Positions 48,648 to 58,546 of a stretch of 64,000 nt of DNA are shown here, piece by piece. Each line of letters opens with the position of its first letter. The stretch's first letter is position 1. The DNA is from Spirochaetota bacterium (GTDB lineage Bacteria; Spirochaetota; Spirochaetia; DTKZ01), in NCBI GenBank assembly GCA_026418195.1, contig JAOABU010000144.1, positions 1-64,000 of the forward strand, in the 5' to 3' direction. The position numbers and the translations under genes were made by a program. The notes below the pieces were generated by a model. That model was given only the letters and a program-made list of their open reading frames with translations, was not told the DNA's origin and did not search any database.

Positions 48648-50402
48648 ATGGTAGAAGGCAGAATCATCAGAATCAACGGGCCCATTATTCAAGCTGATGG
48701 ATTAGCCCGCGCGGGATTGTACGATGTAGTCGAAGCAGGGAATCTGGGTCTAGTTGGGGAAATTATCCGAATGAACGGCGATGTTGCTACCATACAGATC
48801 TACGAGGATAATACAGGAATGAAGGTGGGGGAACGAGTGTTGTCCCATGGAGAACCCCTTTCCGTACTGTTAGGCCCAGGATTGATCGGTCGAATTTACG
48901 ATGGTATTCAGCGTCCTCTAGATGAACTGTTCCAACGAACCGGGTTTGGCATTGCTCCTGGTGTGAAGACTCAGCCTTTGGATATGGAAAGAAAATGGTT
49001 CTTCAAACCCTTCTGCAAGAAAGGCGACAAGTTAGAAAGAGGAAAACCTTTGGGGATTGTACAGGAAACGGATTACCTGCAGCATCCCATCTATCTTCCG
49101 CCCAATAGGAATGAAGGAACTCTAGCCGAAGTCTGCCCGGAAGGAACCTATTCTCTAACCGAGCCCGTTGCGAGAATGGGGGACGGAACCGAACTGTTTC
49201 TCTGCCATTCTTGGCCTGTACGGAATCCTCGACCCTACCGGGAACGATTGGGAATGGAGGAGCCTCTCCTTACAGGACAACGGGTGATTGACGTGTTTTT
49301 CCCCATCTCCAAAGGAGGAACAGCGGCCATTCCCGGAGGCTTTGGAACAGGTAAAACCATGACCCAGCACGCCATTGCCAAATGGTGTGATGCCGATATC
49401 ATCGTGTATATTGGATGTGGAGAGCGGGGAAATGAGATGACGGATGTACTTCGGGAGTTCCCTGAGATCCATGATCCTCGTACAGGACGATCCATCATGG
49501 AACGGACGATCTTAATTGCCAACACCTCAAACATGCCCGTGGCGGCTCGGGAAGTGTCGATCTATACGGGAGTCACCCTGGCAGAATACTATCGAGACAT
49601 GGGCTATAACGTAGCTATCATGGCCGATTCTACCTCCCGTTGGGCAGAAGCGTTACGGGAGTTGTCTGGAAGGTTGGAAGAGATGCCTGCCGAAGAAGGA
49701 TTCCCTGCATATCTCCCTACCCGATTGGCAGAGTTCTACGAACGTGGAGGAAGGGTTACTACCCTGGAAGGGAAAAAAGGATCCATTACCATTATTGGTG
49801 CAGTTTCACCTCCCGGTGGGGATTTCTCCGAACCTGTTACCCAGCATACAAAACGGTTCATACGCTGTTTCTGGGCGCTAGATAGGGACCTGGCCAATGC
49901 CCGACACTATCCTGCTATATCCTGGATCGATTCGTACAGTGAGTATGGAGAAGAACTGAGAGGATTCTGGGAGAAGGTCAATGCAGATTGGGCTGCAACT
50001 CGTACAGAAGCGATGGAACTGTTGAAACGGGAACAACGATTAGCCCAAATCGTAAAGTTAATTGGTCCTGATGCTCTGCCAGATACTAGCCGACTTGTGC
50101 TCCTCTGTGCCGATATGATCAAGAATGGCTTTCTTCAACAGAGTGCCTTTGATCCAGTGGATATGTACTCTGTTCCGGAAAAACAAGTTATTATCCTGCG
50201 ACTCATCATGGATTTCTATAACCGAGCCCTTCGGATCATTCGAGCTGGGGCTCCCCTATTGAAGCTTCGATCGTTGAGTGTCATCGAGCGCATCGTGCGG
50301 ATGAAATCACAGATCCCCAATGAGAAGTTGGAACTCGTACAAGAGGTGAAGAGCCTATTGGATCGGGAGCTGGGAGATCTTGAAAAGGAGTACAAAGTAT
50401 GA
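48648..50402 (+). CDS. V-type ATP synthase subunit A (cluster 2)
   Basis: [64 protein letters not shown]. Confidence 0.97.
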   Translation: MVEGRIIRINGPIIQADGLARAGLYDVVEAGNLGLVGEIIRMNGDVATIQIYEDNTGMKVGERVLSHGEPLSVLLGPGLIGRIYDGIQRPLDELFQRTGFGIAPGVKTQPLDMERKWFFKPFCKKGDKLERGKPLGIVQETDYLQHPIYLPPNRNEGTLAEVCPEGTYSLTEPVARMGDGTELFLCHSWPVRNPRPYRERLGMEEPLLTGQRVIDVFFPISKGGTAAIPGGFGTGKTMTQHAIAKWCDADIIVYIGCGERGNEMTDVLREFPEIHDPRTGRSIMERTILIANTSNMPVAAREVSIYTGVTLAEYYRDMGYNVAIMADSTSRWAEALRELSGRLEEMPAEEGFPAYLPTRLAEFYERGGRVTTLEGKKGSITIIGAVSPPGGDFSEPVTQHTKRFIRCFWALDRDLANARHYPAISWIDSYSEYGEELRGFWEKVNADWAATRTEAMELLKREQRLAQIVKLIGPDALPDTSRLVLLCADMIKNGFLQQSAFDPVDMYSVPEKQVIILRLIMDFYNRALRIIRAGAPLLKLRSLSVIERIVRMKSQIPNEKLELVQEVKSLLDRELGDLEKEYKV

Positions 50403-51784
50403 GAGGGCTCGAGTTCAAGGGGCTTCAATCCGTAGAAGGACCCATCATCATTCTAGAGCGTCGAGAAAATGTTGGATACGGAGAACTTGCCCGAATTCGG
50501 GACCGTTCAGGTGTAGTAAAGGTAGGTCGAATACTGGAAGTCTCTGACTCGGCAGTAGCGGTACAAGTATTCGGACCAACGACAGGTCTTTCGACAGAGG
50601 AAACTTCCGTCGAGTTCTTGGGAAAGTCGCTGGAACTGCGGGTTTCCGTGGACATGTTGGGAAGGATATACGATGGACTGGGAAGACCCATCGATGGATA
50701 TCCGGAACCCTTTTCTTCCGAGTTCCGAGATATCAATGGAATACCTATCAACCCTTCCGCTCGTGCCTATCCACAAGATTTCATTCAAACGGGAGTATCT
50801 TCCATCGATGGAATGAACACTCTCATTCGGGGTCAAAAGCTGCCTATCTTTTCAGGTAGTGGACTACCCCACAACAGGCTCGCTGCTCAGATCATCCGTC
50901 AGGCTCGCTTGAAGACAGAAGAGTCCTTCGTAATGGTATTCGCTGCCATGGGAGTAAAGTATGACGTGGCAAGGTTTTTTATCCAAACGTTTGAGGAAAG
51001 CGGTGTTCTTTCCAACGTGGTGATGTTCCTGTCCCTTGCAGATGCCCCTTCTATTGAACGGCTCATCACTCCCCGGTGTGCTCTTACTGCAGCGGAATAC
51101 CTAGCGTATGAGAAGAACATGCACGTTCTGGTGGTACTCACAGACATGACTAACTATTGCGAGGCCCTGAGAGAGATCTCTTCCATCCGGGGGGAAATCC
51201 CTTCTCGAAAGGGGTATCCAGGATACCTATATTCGGACTTGGCTTCCCTCTATGAGCGAGCAGGGAAAGTTAAAACCTCCACCGGTTCTATCACCCAGAT
51301 TCCCATCCTTACGATGCCCAACGATGATATCAGTCACCCCATCCCGGATCTAACAGGGTATATAACAGAAGGGCAGATTGTACTGGAACGGGAATTGTTC
51401 CAGAAAGGGATCTATCCTCCTGTAGCAGGACTCCCATCCCTTTCACGGTTAATGAAGGATGGGATTGGGCCGGGGATGACCCGGGAGGATCACAAAGATC
51501 TTGCCTCTCAATTGTTCGCTGCATATTCCCGGACGAAACAGGTACGGAATCTTGCAGCCATTATTGGAGAGGAAGAATTGTCAACCCTGGATAAGAATTA
51601 CCTTACCTTTGGGGATCGGTTCGAACGGGAGTTTCTCTCCCAATCAGAAACAGAAAACCGTAGCATTGAACAAACCCTCGACTTGGGGTGGAAGGTGTTG
51701 ACTCATCTTCCAAGAGAGGAACTGTACCGAATCAAAGAAGATCTGATTGAAAAATATCTGCCTAAAACTCCTATTGGAAGGTAA
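50399..51784 (+). CDS. V-type ATP synthase subunit B (cluster 2)
   Basis: [51 protein letters not shown]. Confidence 0.97.
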   Translation: MRGLEFKGLQSVEGPIIILERRENVGYGELARIRDRSGVVKVGRILEVSDSAVAVQVFGPTTGLSTEETSVEFLGKSLELRVSVDMLGRIYDGLGRPIDGYPEPFSSEFRDINGIPINPSARAYPQDFIQTGVSSIDGMNTLIRGQKLPIFSGSGLPHNRLAAQIIRQARLKTEESFVMVFAAMGVKYDVARFFIQTFEESGVLSNVVMFLSLADAPSIERLITPRCALTAAEYLAYEKNMHVLVVLTDMTNYCEALREISSIRGEIPSRKGYPGYLYSDLASLYERAGKVKTSTGSITQIPILTMPNDDISHPIPDLTGYITEGQIVLERELFQKGIYPPVAGLPSLSRLMKDGIGPGMTREDHKDLASQLFAAYSRTKQVRNLAAIIGEEELSTLDKNYLTFGDRFEREFLSQSETENRSIEQTLDLGWKVLTHLPREELYRIKEDLIEKYLPKTPIGR

Positions 51785-51787
51785 AGC

Positions 51788-52414
51788 ATGGCACGACTGA
51801 ATGTTCCTCCCACGAAATCGAATCTTTTTCAGTTCAAGGAACAACTCGCCGTTGCCAAAGAAGGGTTCGATCTTCTGGAACAGAAACGGGATATCCTGGT
51901 AATGGAGTTGATGCGGATGCTGGAACGGGTGAAACTCCTTGAATCTGAGTTGTACTCCTTCAGTGCCAAAGCATATGCCTCCTTACGGAAAACTTTACTC
52001 TCTGTTGGAAGGGAAACCATTCAGGAGATCAGTCAAGGGATTCGGTATGAGTTTACAGTAAAGGAACGCAGCGTGAAAGTAGCGGGTCTCAGCCTTCCTT
52101 CTGTCGAGGTAAAGCCTCCTTCTTTGAATCTTCAATATTCCTTGGTGGACACTTACACGTACACGGATGAAACAATGGTGGTTTTCTTGGAATATCTTAA
52201 AATTATCGCTGAACTAGCCAGCGTACGTACCATGGTCTGGCGTTTGGCAAAAGAAGTGAAAAAGACCCAACGGCGGGTGAATGCACTGGAAAAAATGGTT
52301 ATCCCCGACACATCGGAAACGGTCAGTTATATCACGGCTGTCTTGGAAGAACGGGAGCGGGAAATTTTTACTATACAAAAGATGCTAAAAGGAAAGAGGG
52401 AGGGAATGGCATGA
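51788..52414 (+). CDS. V-type ATP synthase subunit D (cluster 2)
   Basis: NVPPTKSNLFQFKEQLAVAKEGFDLLEQKRDILVMELM; TQRRVNALEKMVIP. Confidence 0.95.
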   Translation: MARLNVPPTKSNLFQFKEQLAVAKEGFDLLEQKRDILVMELMRMLERVKLLESELYSFSAKAYASLRKTLLSVGRETIQEISQGIRYEFTVKERSVKVAGLSLPSVEVKPPSLNLQYSLVDTYTYTDETMVVFLEYLKIIAELASVRTMVWRLAKEVKKTQRRVNALEKMVIPDTSETVSYITAVLEEREREIFTIQKMLKGKREGMA

Positions 52415-52893
52415 AACCCCTGATCCAGAATATCGTTGTGGCAGTGAGTGGTTCTGATGCGTCCATCAATGCAGCGAAATACGGGATCATTCTGTCGAAA
52501 CAGTACCAATGTTCCATGACCGCCGTGTATGTAGTGGATACTGCCACCCTTAGACAACTCGTTTTGACAAAGATCTTTATAGAGGATGAGAGCAAGGAGT
52601 ACGAAGAGAACCTGTATGCCAATGGGAAGAGGTACCTCAATTACATTCAGGAATTAGCGTTTCAGAAACGGGTGAAAATAGAAACTTCGTTAAGGAGCGG
52701 AGCCATTTATACAGAGATCCTCCGGGAAGCGGAAACGCGAAATGCGGATTTAATCCTCCTCGGTGGTTGGGAACGGGAACGAAAAGAACGAGATATCATT
52801 TCGGAAGCTCATAGGGAAGTGTTATACCATGCAAAATGTTCGGTTCTGGTGGTAAAAGAGATGAATATCGATCGATTGTTCAAATCCCTTTGA
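52411..52893 (+). CDS. Universal stress protein (UspA family)
   Basis: NIVVAVSGSDASINAAKYGI...ADLILLGGWERERKERDIISEAHREVLYHAKCSVLVVK. Confidence 0.88.
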   Translation: MKPLIQNIVVAVSGSDASINAAKYGIILSKQYQCSMTAVYVVDTATLRQLVLTKIFIEDESKEYEENLYANGKRYLNYIQELAFQKRVKIETSLRSGAIYTEILREAETRNADLILLGGWERERKERDIISEAHREVLYHAKCSVLVVKEMNIDRLFKSL

Positions 52894-52906
52894 TAAGGAC
52901 TAAGGA

Positions 52907-53317
52907 ATGAGGGTAGCGATTGTATATTTTGCACCGAAGCATCGGGATACTTACCGAACTTTAGCGGAAGGGATCGCTCGGGGGCTAATATCTCGGGGCG
53001 CTCAGGTGGATGTGATCGATGGGGAAACTGAAAAGGAAAAGCGCCTATCCCTATACGAATACATTATCATGGGATGCGAACCTGCTTCCCTGTTTGGAAA
53101 GAAGATTCCTACAACGGTGGATCGATTCCTTTCCCAAGCAGGTTCTATAGGCGGAAAACGTTCTTGCGCCTTTATCGGAAAACATCTGTTTGCCTCATCC
53201 CGAGCCCTCTCCCAACTAATGAAATCTATGGAGAGGGAAGGAATGTTTTTAACGTATTCTGAAATCCTTTCTAATCGAGCTCAAGCAGAACAACTGGGTA
53301 TTCACCTCCTGACATAA
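52907..53317 (+). CDS. Flavodoxin-like fold protein
   Basis: MRVAIVYFAPKHRDTYRTLAEGIARGLISRGAQVDVIDG; 136 aa. Confidence 0.6.
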   Translation: MRVAIVYFAPKHRDTYRTLAEGIARGLISRGAQVDVIDGETEKEKRLSLYEYIIMGCEPASLFGKKIPTTVDRFLSQAGSIGGKRSCAFIGKHLFASSRALSQLMKSMEREGMFLTYSEILSNRAQAEQLGIHLLT

Positions 53318-53327
53318 AAGGTTGAAA

Positions 53328-53356
53328 TTGACAGGATCTCATATTCCCTCTATAGT
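53328..53356 (+). promoter_or_regulatory. Consensus sigma70 promoter (TTGACA-N17-TATAGT) upstream of DnaJ-domain gene
   Basis: -35 53328-53333, -10 53351-53356, 17-nt spacer. Confidence 0.75.
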
Positions 53357-53389
53357 AAACTCAAATTTTTAGGTAGGGTGTGTTCTATT

Positions 53390-54100
53390 TTGGATAATTA
53401 TTATCAAGTATTAGGCTTGGAACCTTCCTGTTCCCTGGAAGATATTAAACGCTCTTTTCGAAAGAAAGCAAAGGAATTGCATCCAGATCTAGCGAGGGGA
53501 AACGGTGGGGAACAGAATACAGAACAGCTAAACCTTCTCATCACAGCGTATCGCGTCTTGAGCGATCCTCACCAGCGAAGAGAGTATGATCAGCATATTC
53601 GAACTCACACGAAAGCCGATACTTTCGATTACAGAACTTTCCTAAAGAGTCGGGCGTGGGATCGGTCCAGTCAGTCCAAACTCATTTTTTTCGATCTCCT
53701 CCACGATCACGAAGAGGATGCATTGGAACTCTATGAGCAGTTGCTTCGTTTTTCCGATTTCAGTTTGGAATTGTACCTAGATCGAGAAGACTTCATGGAT
53801 TGTGCGTTTCTTTTAGCGGAAGAGTACGACCGCAGAGGAAAATACCAAAAGGCTTTTGATCTTTTAATGAAAATCGTAGAATGGGAGAGGAAGAAGCCCT
53901 ACTTTAAACATTTTTTCGAGGAAGTGGTGCATCGTCTTCGAGACCTAGCCGGAACAAAACTTCCCCTCGTTTCTACTAAAGAGGAGATGCTTCTATATTA
54001 CCATCGCTTGATGGAGTGCAATTTCTCTCCCAAAGAACAAGCATACTATTCGAAAAAAATTTCCAAGATCTATGAATCGTTGAAGAGGTTACGAGTATGA
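53390..54100 (+). CDS. J-domain (DnaJ-like) protein (TTG start likely; ORF open from 53378)
   Basis: NYYQVLGLEPSCSLEDIKRSFRKKAKELHPDLARG (HPD motif). Confidence 0.88.
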   Translation: MDNYYQVLGLEPSCSLEDIKRSFRKKAKELHPDLARGNGGEQNTEQLNLLITAYRVLSDPHQRREYDQHIRTHTKADTFDYRTFLKSRAWDRSSQSKLIFFDLLHDHEEDALELYEQLLRFSDFSLELYLDREDFMDCAFLLAEEYDRRGKYQKAFDLLMKIVEWERKKPYFKHFFEEVVHRLRDLAGTKLPLVSTKEEMLLYYHRLMECNFSPKEQAYYSKKISKIYESLKRLRV

Positions 54101-55134
54101 GAAAAACAGTCGTTTGTGGGCTATTTATCCTGTGGGTAGGGACACTTGGTCTGTGGGCGCAGGTGATCGATCAACCTGTTGCTCGGGTGAGACTCACCAA
54201 ACCGGAAATTATCACCCAGAAGCAATTGATGAAACATGTAGAACTTCTGGAACAACAAACCCGTCAACAGGTTTCATTAGAAGGGCGAAAGAAGGTACTG
54301 GATCTGAAGATTGGAGAATTATTGATCAACCAAGCAGCTGCAAGGGATAATTTCCGGGTTACCGATGAGGAAGTAGCCCAGAGCATAGAATCCTACAAAC
54401 GCTCCATGGGAGCTCCTATTTCGGATGCCCAATTCCGGTTGTTGGTACAGAACCAGTTGAACATGAGCTGGGACGAATTTGTTTCCAACATGCGACAACG
54501 GATGATCCAGGAAAAGTACATTTTAGAGAAAAAAAGGGCCCTCTTTGCAGCCATTCCCGAAGCGACCGAAGAGCAGATACGGGATATTTACAATGCTCAC
54601 GCTACCGATTTCACCAATCCCCTCCTCGTTCGGTTCAATCATATCTTCATAGACACTCGGAGTCTCTCGGAAACCGAGAAAACTGCTGCGTTAAAACGGG
54701 CAGAAGAGGCATTAAAAGAGTTGCGATCCAGTGCATTCAAGGACGTGGCATTGAAATATTCGGATGACACGGGATCCAAGTATCGGGGCGGAGATTTCGG
54801 ATATCTCGCTCGGAATGATGCTCAAAGAGAAACGATCCTGGGGAAAGGATTCTTCGATGCCGTATTCTCTCTCCAATTAAATCAAACCTCTGGGATTATT
54901 CATTCCAACATTGGGTACCATATCGTACAGATCACCGAACGGAGGGACCCCAAACTGTTAGGATTGGATGACCCTATCTTTCCTGGCAGTACCGTCACGG
55001 TCCGACAACGAATAAAAGATCTTGTTCGGGTTCAGAATCAACAGATTACCTTTCAGAAAGCCCTGACAGAACTTGTGGATGAACTCCGCAAGCAGGCAGA
55101 AATAACCATCTTTGAGCAAAATCTCAATTGGTAA
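54097..55134 (+). CDS. Periplasmic parvulin-type peptidylprolyl isomerase (SurA/PpiC-like)
   Basis: Signal peptide; VRFNHIFIDTR...FKDVALKYSDDTGSKYRGGDFGYLAR...GYHIVQITER. Confidence 0.9.
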   Translation: MRKTVVCGLFILWVGTLGLWAQVIDQPVARVRLTKPEIITQKQLMKHVELLEQQTRQQVSLEGRKKVLDLKIGELLINQAAARDNFRVTDEEVAQSIESYKRSMGAPISDAQFRLLVQNQLNMSWDEFVSNMRQRMIQEKYILEKKRALFAAIPEATEEQIRDIYNAHATDFTNPLLVRFNHIFIDTRSLSETEKTAALKRAEEALKELRSSAFKDVALKYSDDTGSKYRGGDFGYLARNDAQRETILGKGFFDAVFSLQLNQTSGIIHSNIGYHIVQITERRDPKLLGLDDPIFPGSTVTVRQRIKDLVRVQNQQITFQKALTELVDELRKQAEITIFEQNLNW

Positions 55135-55136
55135 CC

Positions 55137-55610
55137 ATGGGGCCTAGAAGGAAGGGACGTGTACTAGCCATCCAGGCTCTGTATGCATACGAAATACAGA
55201 GTGGTGCAACACCTATCGAAGATTTGGTAAAGTTCCCTTGGGAGGAAGAGGAGGGAACCAAGGAGGGGGACACTGAAATTGGACAGAAAGGTGAAAGTGA
55301 TGCATTGGCTAGGCAGTTCGCTACCCTGCTAGTGACAGGAACTATCCAGAATCTTCCCCAAATCGATCATCTGATTCAGGACCATCTGGAAAACTGGGAA
55401 CTGAAACGGGTAGCTAAGGTTGACCTTTCCATCCTTCGCATGAGTGTGTATTGCCTTCTCTATCAGAAAGATATACCCGCTACTGTGGTGATCGATGAAG
55501 CGGTAGATCTTTCCAAGGAGTTTGGGACTGAGGAATCGTACCGATTCGTGAATGGGGTTCTGGATGGAATCCGGAAAAGTTTGGAGACGAAGGAATTGTC
55601 ATCCCAATGA
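55137..55610 (+). CDS. nusB: Transcription antitermination factor NusB
   Basis: RRKGRVLAIQALYAYEIQ...RVAKVDLSILRMSVYCLLY...IDEAVDLSKEFGTEESYRFVNGVLDGI. Confidence 0.93.
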   Translation: MGPRRKGRVLAIQALYAYEIQSGATPIEDLVKFPWEEEEGTKEGDTEIGQKGESDALARQFATLLVTGTIQNLPQIDHLIQDHLENWELKRVAKVDLSILRMSVYCLLYQKDIPATVVIDEAVDLSKEFGTEESYRFVNGVLDGIRKSLETKELSSQ

Positions 55611-56353
55611 TTCGATTGAAAACCCCAGAAGAGATTAAAAGAATAAAGGATTCCTGCACCCTTCTTTCCGAAATTCTGCAAGCCCTACGGGCTATCGTGC
55701 AGGAAGGAGTCACCACAAAGGAAATTGATCTATTCGTTCGCAAGGAGTGCAAACGATTGGGCGCAACACCGGCATTTCTTGGCTACCAGGGTTATCCCGC
55801 AGCCATCTGTACGTCGGTGAACGATGTGGTCATTCATGGTATTCCCAATAAACGGAAATTGAAAAAGGGAGATATCATCAGCCTAGATTGCGGCGTAGAA
55901 TACCATGGATTTTACAGTGATGCCGCATTTACGATCCCCATCGGGCCTATCGATCTTGAAGCAGAACGGTTACTACGGGTAACCAAAGAGTGCCTGGAGT
56001 TAGCTATTGGAAAGGCGATGGCAGGGAATCGGATACATGACATAAGTAGAGCTGTATTTCAACATGCAAAGAACCATGGGTATGGAGTAGTTCGGGAGTT
56101 CTGCGGTCATGGAGTAGGATTTCAACCGCATGAGGAACCTCAGGTTCCCAACTATGTGGGAAAGGGCCCTAATCCTCGTTTAGTGCCGGGAATGGTGCTG
56201 GCCATCGAACCCATGATCAATGCAGGAACGGATGACGTGTTTGTCGAGGAGGATAACTGGACAGTAAGGACTTCCGATGGGTCCCTTTCAGCCCATTTTG
56301 AGCACACCATCGCAATTTTTGAAGACAGGACCGAAGTTCTCACGTACTGGTAG
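55607..56353 (+). CDS. map: Methionine aminopeptidase, type I
   Basis: GYQGYPAAICTSVNDVVIHGIP, GDIISLDCG, FCGHGVG, AIEPMIN. Confidence 0.97.
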   Translation: MIRLKTPEEIKRIKDSCTLLSEILQALRAIVQEGVTTKEIDLFVRKECKRLGATPAFLGYQGYPAAICTSVNDVVIHGIPNKRKLKKGDIISLDCGVEYHGFYSDAAFTIPIGPIDLEAERLLRVTKECLELAIGKAMAGNRIHDISRAVFQHAKNHGYGVVREFCGHGVGFQPHEEPQVPNYVGKGPNPRLVPGMVLAIEPMINAGTDDVFVEEDNWTVRTSDGSLSAHFEHTIAIFEDRTEVLTYW

Positions 56354-56357
56354 ATGC

Positions 56358-56385
56358 TTTACAAGCTGCGGATCCTGTGTATAGT
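56358..56385 (+). promoter_or_regulatory. Putative promoter upstream of htrA-like gene (TTTACA-N16-TATAGT)
   Basis: -35 56358-56363, -10 56380-56385, overlapping the end of the map intergenic space. Confidence 0.5.
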
Positions 56386-56408
56386 TACTAGAAGAATCTG
56401 GAGGAGGA

Positions 56409-57905
56409 ATGTATTCCATGAAGTTCTTCAATCTATTCGCATCAAAGAAAATGTTCGTATTTAACCTTGTATCCCTTGGAATTCTTATAGGTTTTTCCTT
56501 GGCTCTTCTCTCCTTTTCCTGTTCATCCAAGCCTGCTCCGGTTACAAAAGTCTATGCCCAGGATGCCAATACCGAGGCGATGCGGACCCTCCAGAGCTTG
56601 CAGGGATCCTTTCGAACCGTAGCGGAAAAGGTACTGCCTGTAGTGGTAATGATCAACGTGGTGGAAGTCCAGAAACAGGCTACCCCAGACACCCGGAACC
56701 TTCCTTGGTTCTACTATTTTTTCGGGGACCCAGAAGGGAACGAGAAATCTCCTCGGGAGTTCAGGAATCGAGGATTGGGTTCTGGCATTATTGTTCGGAA
56801 GGACAAACAGAAATACTATGTACTCACCAACAATCATGTGATCGGAAATGCCGAGGAAATCAACGTTCGTCTCCACGACCAACGAGAGTTCAAGGCTACT
56901 CTTGTCGGGAGGGATGAACGGAAGGATGTAGCAGTTATCATGTTCGATGGTGATCCTGATATTCCTCTGGCAGTTTTAGGGGATTCCTCTACATTGCAGG
57001 TTGGAGACTGGGTGCTAGCAGTAGGAAACCCTTTTGGGTTGGAGTCAACCGTAACGGCAGGCATAGTAAGCGCTCTCGGCAGGAAAGGAGGTCCGGAAGG
57101 GAATATTAGTGATTTCATCCAGACTGATGCAGCCATAAACCAGGGTAATTCAGGGGGGGCGTTGGTAAACCTGGCAGGGGAAGTGGTAGGTGTGAATACC
57201 TGGATCACTTCTCCAACAGGGGGAAGCATCGGACTTGGCTTTGCGATTCCGATCAATAATTTAAAAAAGACTATGGAGGATCTAATCCAAAAAGGAACCG
57301 TTCAGTACGGTTGGCTAGGTGTGAGCATCGCAGGGATCAGTAAGGAAGGAGCTTCTGATATGGGTCTCCCAGGAACGCAGGGTGCTTTCGTGTACCATGT
57401 GTTCAAAGGATCTCCCGCAGATACAGGGGGAATTCTCCCTGGCGACTTCATCATCAGCATGAATGGAACCCCTATAAAATCTTCCGATGAATTAGTACTG
57501 AAGGTGGGAGACCTCCCAGTGGGAAAACGAGCGGAGTTCACCTTGATTCGGCAGGGAAAGACAATTTCTCTTGCCGTGGTGATCACTGCACGGGGTACCC
57601 AACAAACCATTTCCGAACAAAGTAGGAATTTATGGCCAGGCTTTACCGTCGTACCCCTGACGGAACAAATAAGAAAAGAGTTGGACATAAAAACAAAGGA
57701 AGGGGTATTGGTACAGTCCGTGGAAGTTCGTACCCCTGGTGCGTTGGCGGGGCTGAAGAGTGGGGATATCATTCTGGAAATGAATGGTACGAAGATCAAC
57801 AACTTGCGCCAATTCTACGCCCAGCTAAATGACAAATCAAAAGATAAAATTGACTTCGTGTATGAACGGGACGGAGTACGGATGAGCATTGGGATCTACC
57901 GATAA
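56409..57905 (+). CDS. HtrA/DegP-family serine protease with two PDZ domains
   Basis: Catalytic triad LTNNHVIG, RKDVAVI, QGNSGGALVN; two PDZ modules. Confidence 0.95.
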   Translation: MYSMKFFNLFASKKMFVFNLVSLGILIGFSLALLSFSCSSKPAPVTKVYAQDANTEAMRTLQSLQGSFRTVAEKVLPVVVMINVVEVQKQATPDTRNLPWFYYFFGDPEGNEKSPREFRNRGLGSGIIVRKDKQKYYVLTNNHVIGNAEEINVRLHDQREFKATLVGRDERKDVAVIMFDGDPDIPLAVLGDSSTLQVGDWVLAVGNPFGLESTVTAGIVSALGRKGGPEGNISDFIQTDAAINQGNSGGALVNLAGEVVGVNTWITSPTGGSIGLGFAIPINNLKKTMEDLIQKGTVQYGWLGVSIAGISKEGASDMGLPGTQGAFVYHVFKGSPADTGGILPGDFIISMNGTPIKSSDELVLKVGDLPVGKRAEFTLIRQGKTISLAVVITARGTQQTISEQSRNLWPGFTVVPLTEQIRKELDIKTKEGVLVQSVEVRTPGALAGLKSGDIILEMNGTKINNLRQFYAQLNDKSKDKIDFVYERDGVRMSIGIYR

Positions 57906-57918
57906 AAAAGGAACATTC

Positions 57919-58527
57919 ATGCGAAAAGAATTTCTTCCATTCAACCTAGTAAGGAATAATGCATTGAAATTAGCTGCAAAGATTCACCATTCTGGGTTCG
58001 TTCCCGATGTAATCTATGTAAGTCTTCGTGGGGGCGCCTACGTGGGGAATGTGATCAGTGAATACTTTAAAGTAGTGCGGAGGAACCAGAGGCCTGTGTT
58101 CTATGCAGCGGTAGTAGCTCGATCGTATGTTGGGATCAACGCGCAGGAAAAAGTAATGGTAGATGGTTGGACATACAACCCCGATTATCTCCGTCATGGA
58201 GACAAGGTTCTGCTGGTGGATGATATTTTCGATTCTGGAAACACAATCAATTACTTGGTACAGATCATCATGGACAAAGGGATCCCTCGGAAGGATATCA
58301 AGGTTGCGGTTCATGATTATAAAATCCGTACCTTTTTACAGAAGGCACATCCTGTACAACCAGATTTCTATTGTCGAAAACTCCTCGTGAACTCTCCGGA
58401 GGAGGATCTCTGGATACATTATCTGAGTCATGAACTCCTTGGGTTAACGGATGAGGAGATTCAAACCTACTATACAAACGAAGATCCGGAACTCGAGGAA
58501 GTGTTCAGGGAGATGGATCTTTCTTGA
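57919..58527 (+). CDS. Phosphoribosyltransferase (purine PRTase-like)
   Basis: VLLVDDIFDSGNTINYL PRPP-binding motif; start MRKEFLPF at 57919. Confidence 0.85.
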   Translation: MRKEFLPFNLVRNNALKLAAKIHHSGFVPDVIYVSLRGGAYVGNVISEYFKVVRRNQRPVFYAAVVARSYVGINAQEKVMVDGWTYNPDYLRHGDKVLLVDDIFDSGNTINYLVQIIMDKGIPRKDIKVAVHDYKIRTFLQKAHPVQPDFYCRKLLVNSPEEDLWIHYLSHELLGLTDEEIQTYYTNEDPELEEVFREMDLS

Positions 58528-58546
58528 CCTAAGAGGGGGGAAGGGT

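Noticed and set aside
56834-57802. Minus-strand ORFs of 140 and 166 aa
   Set aside because: Antisense to the htrA-like gene; Pro/Ser/Thr-rich shadow ORFs.
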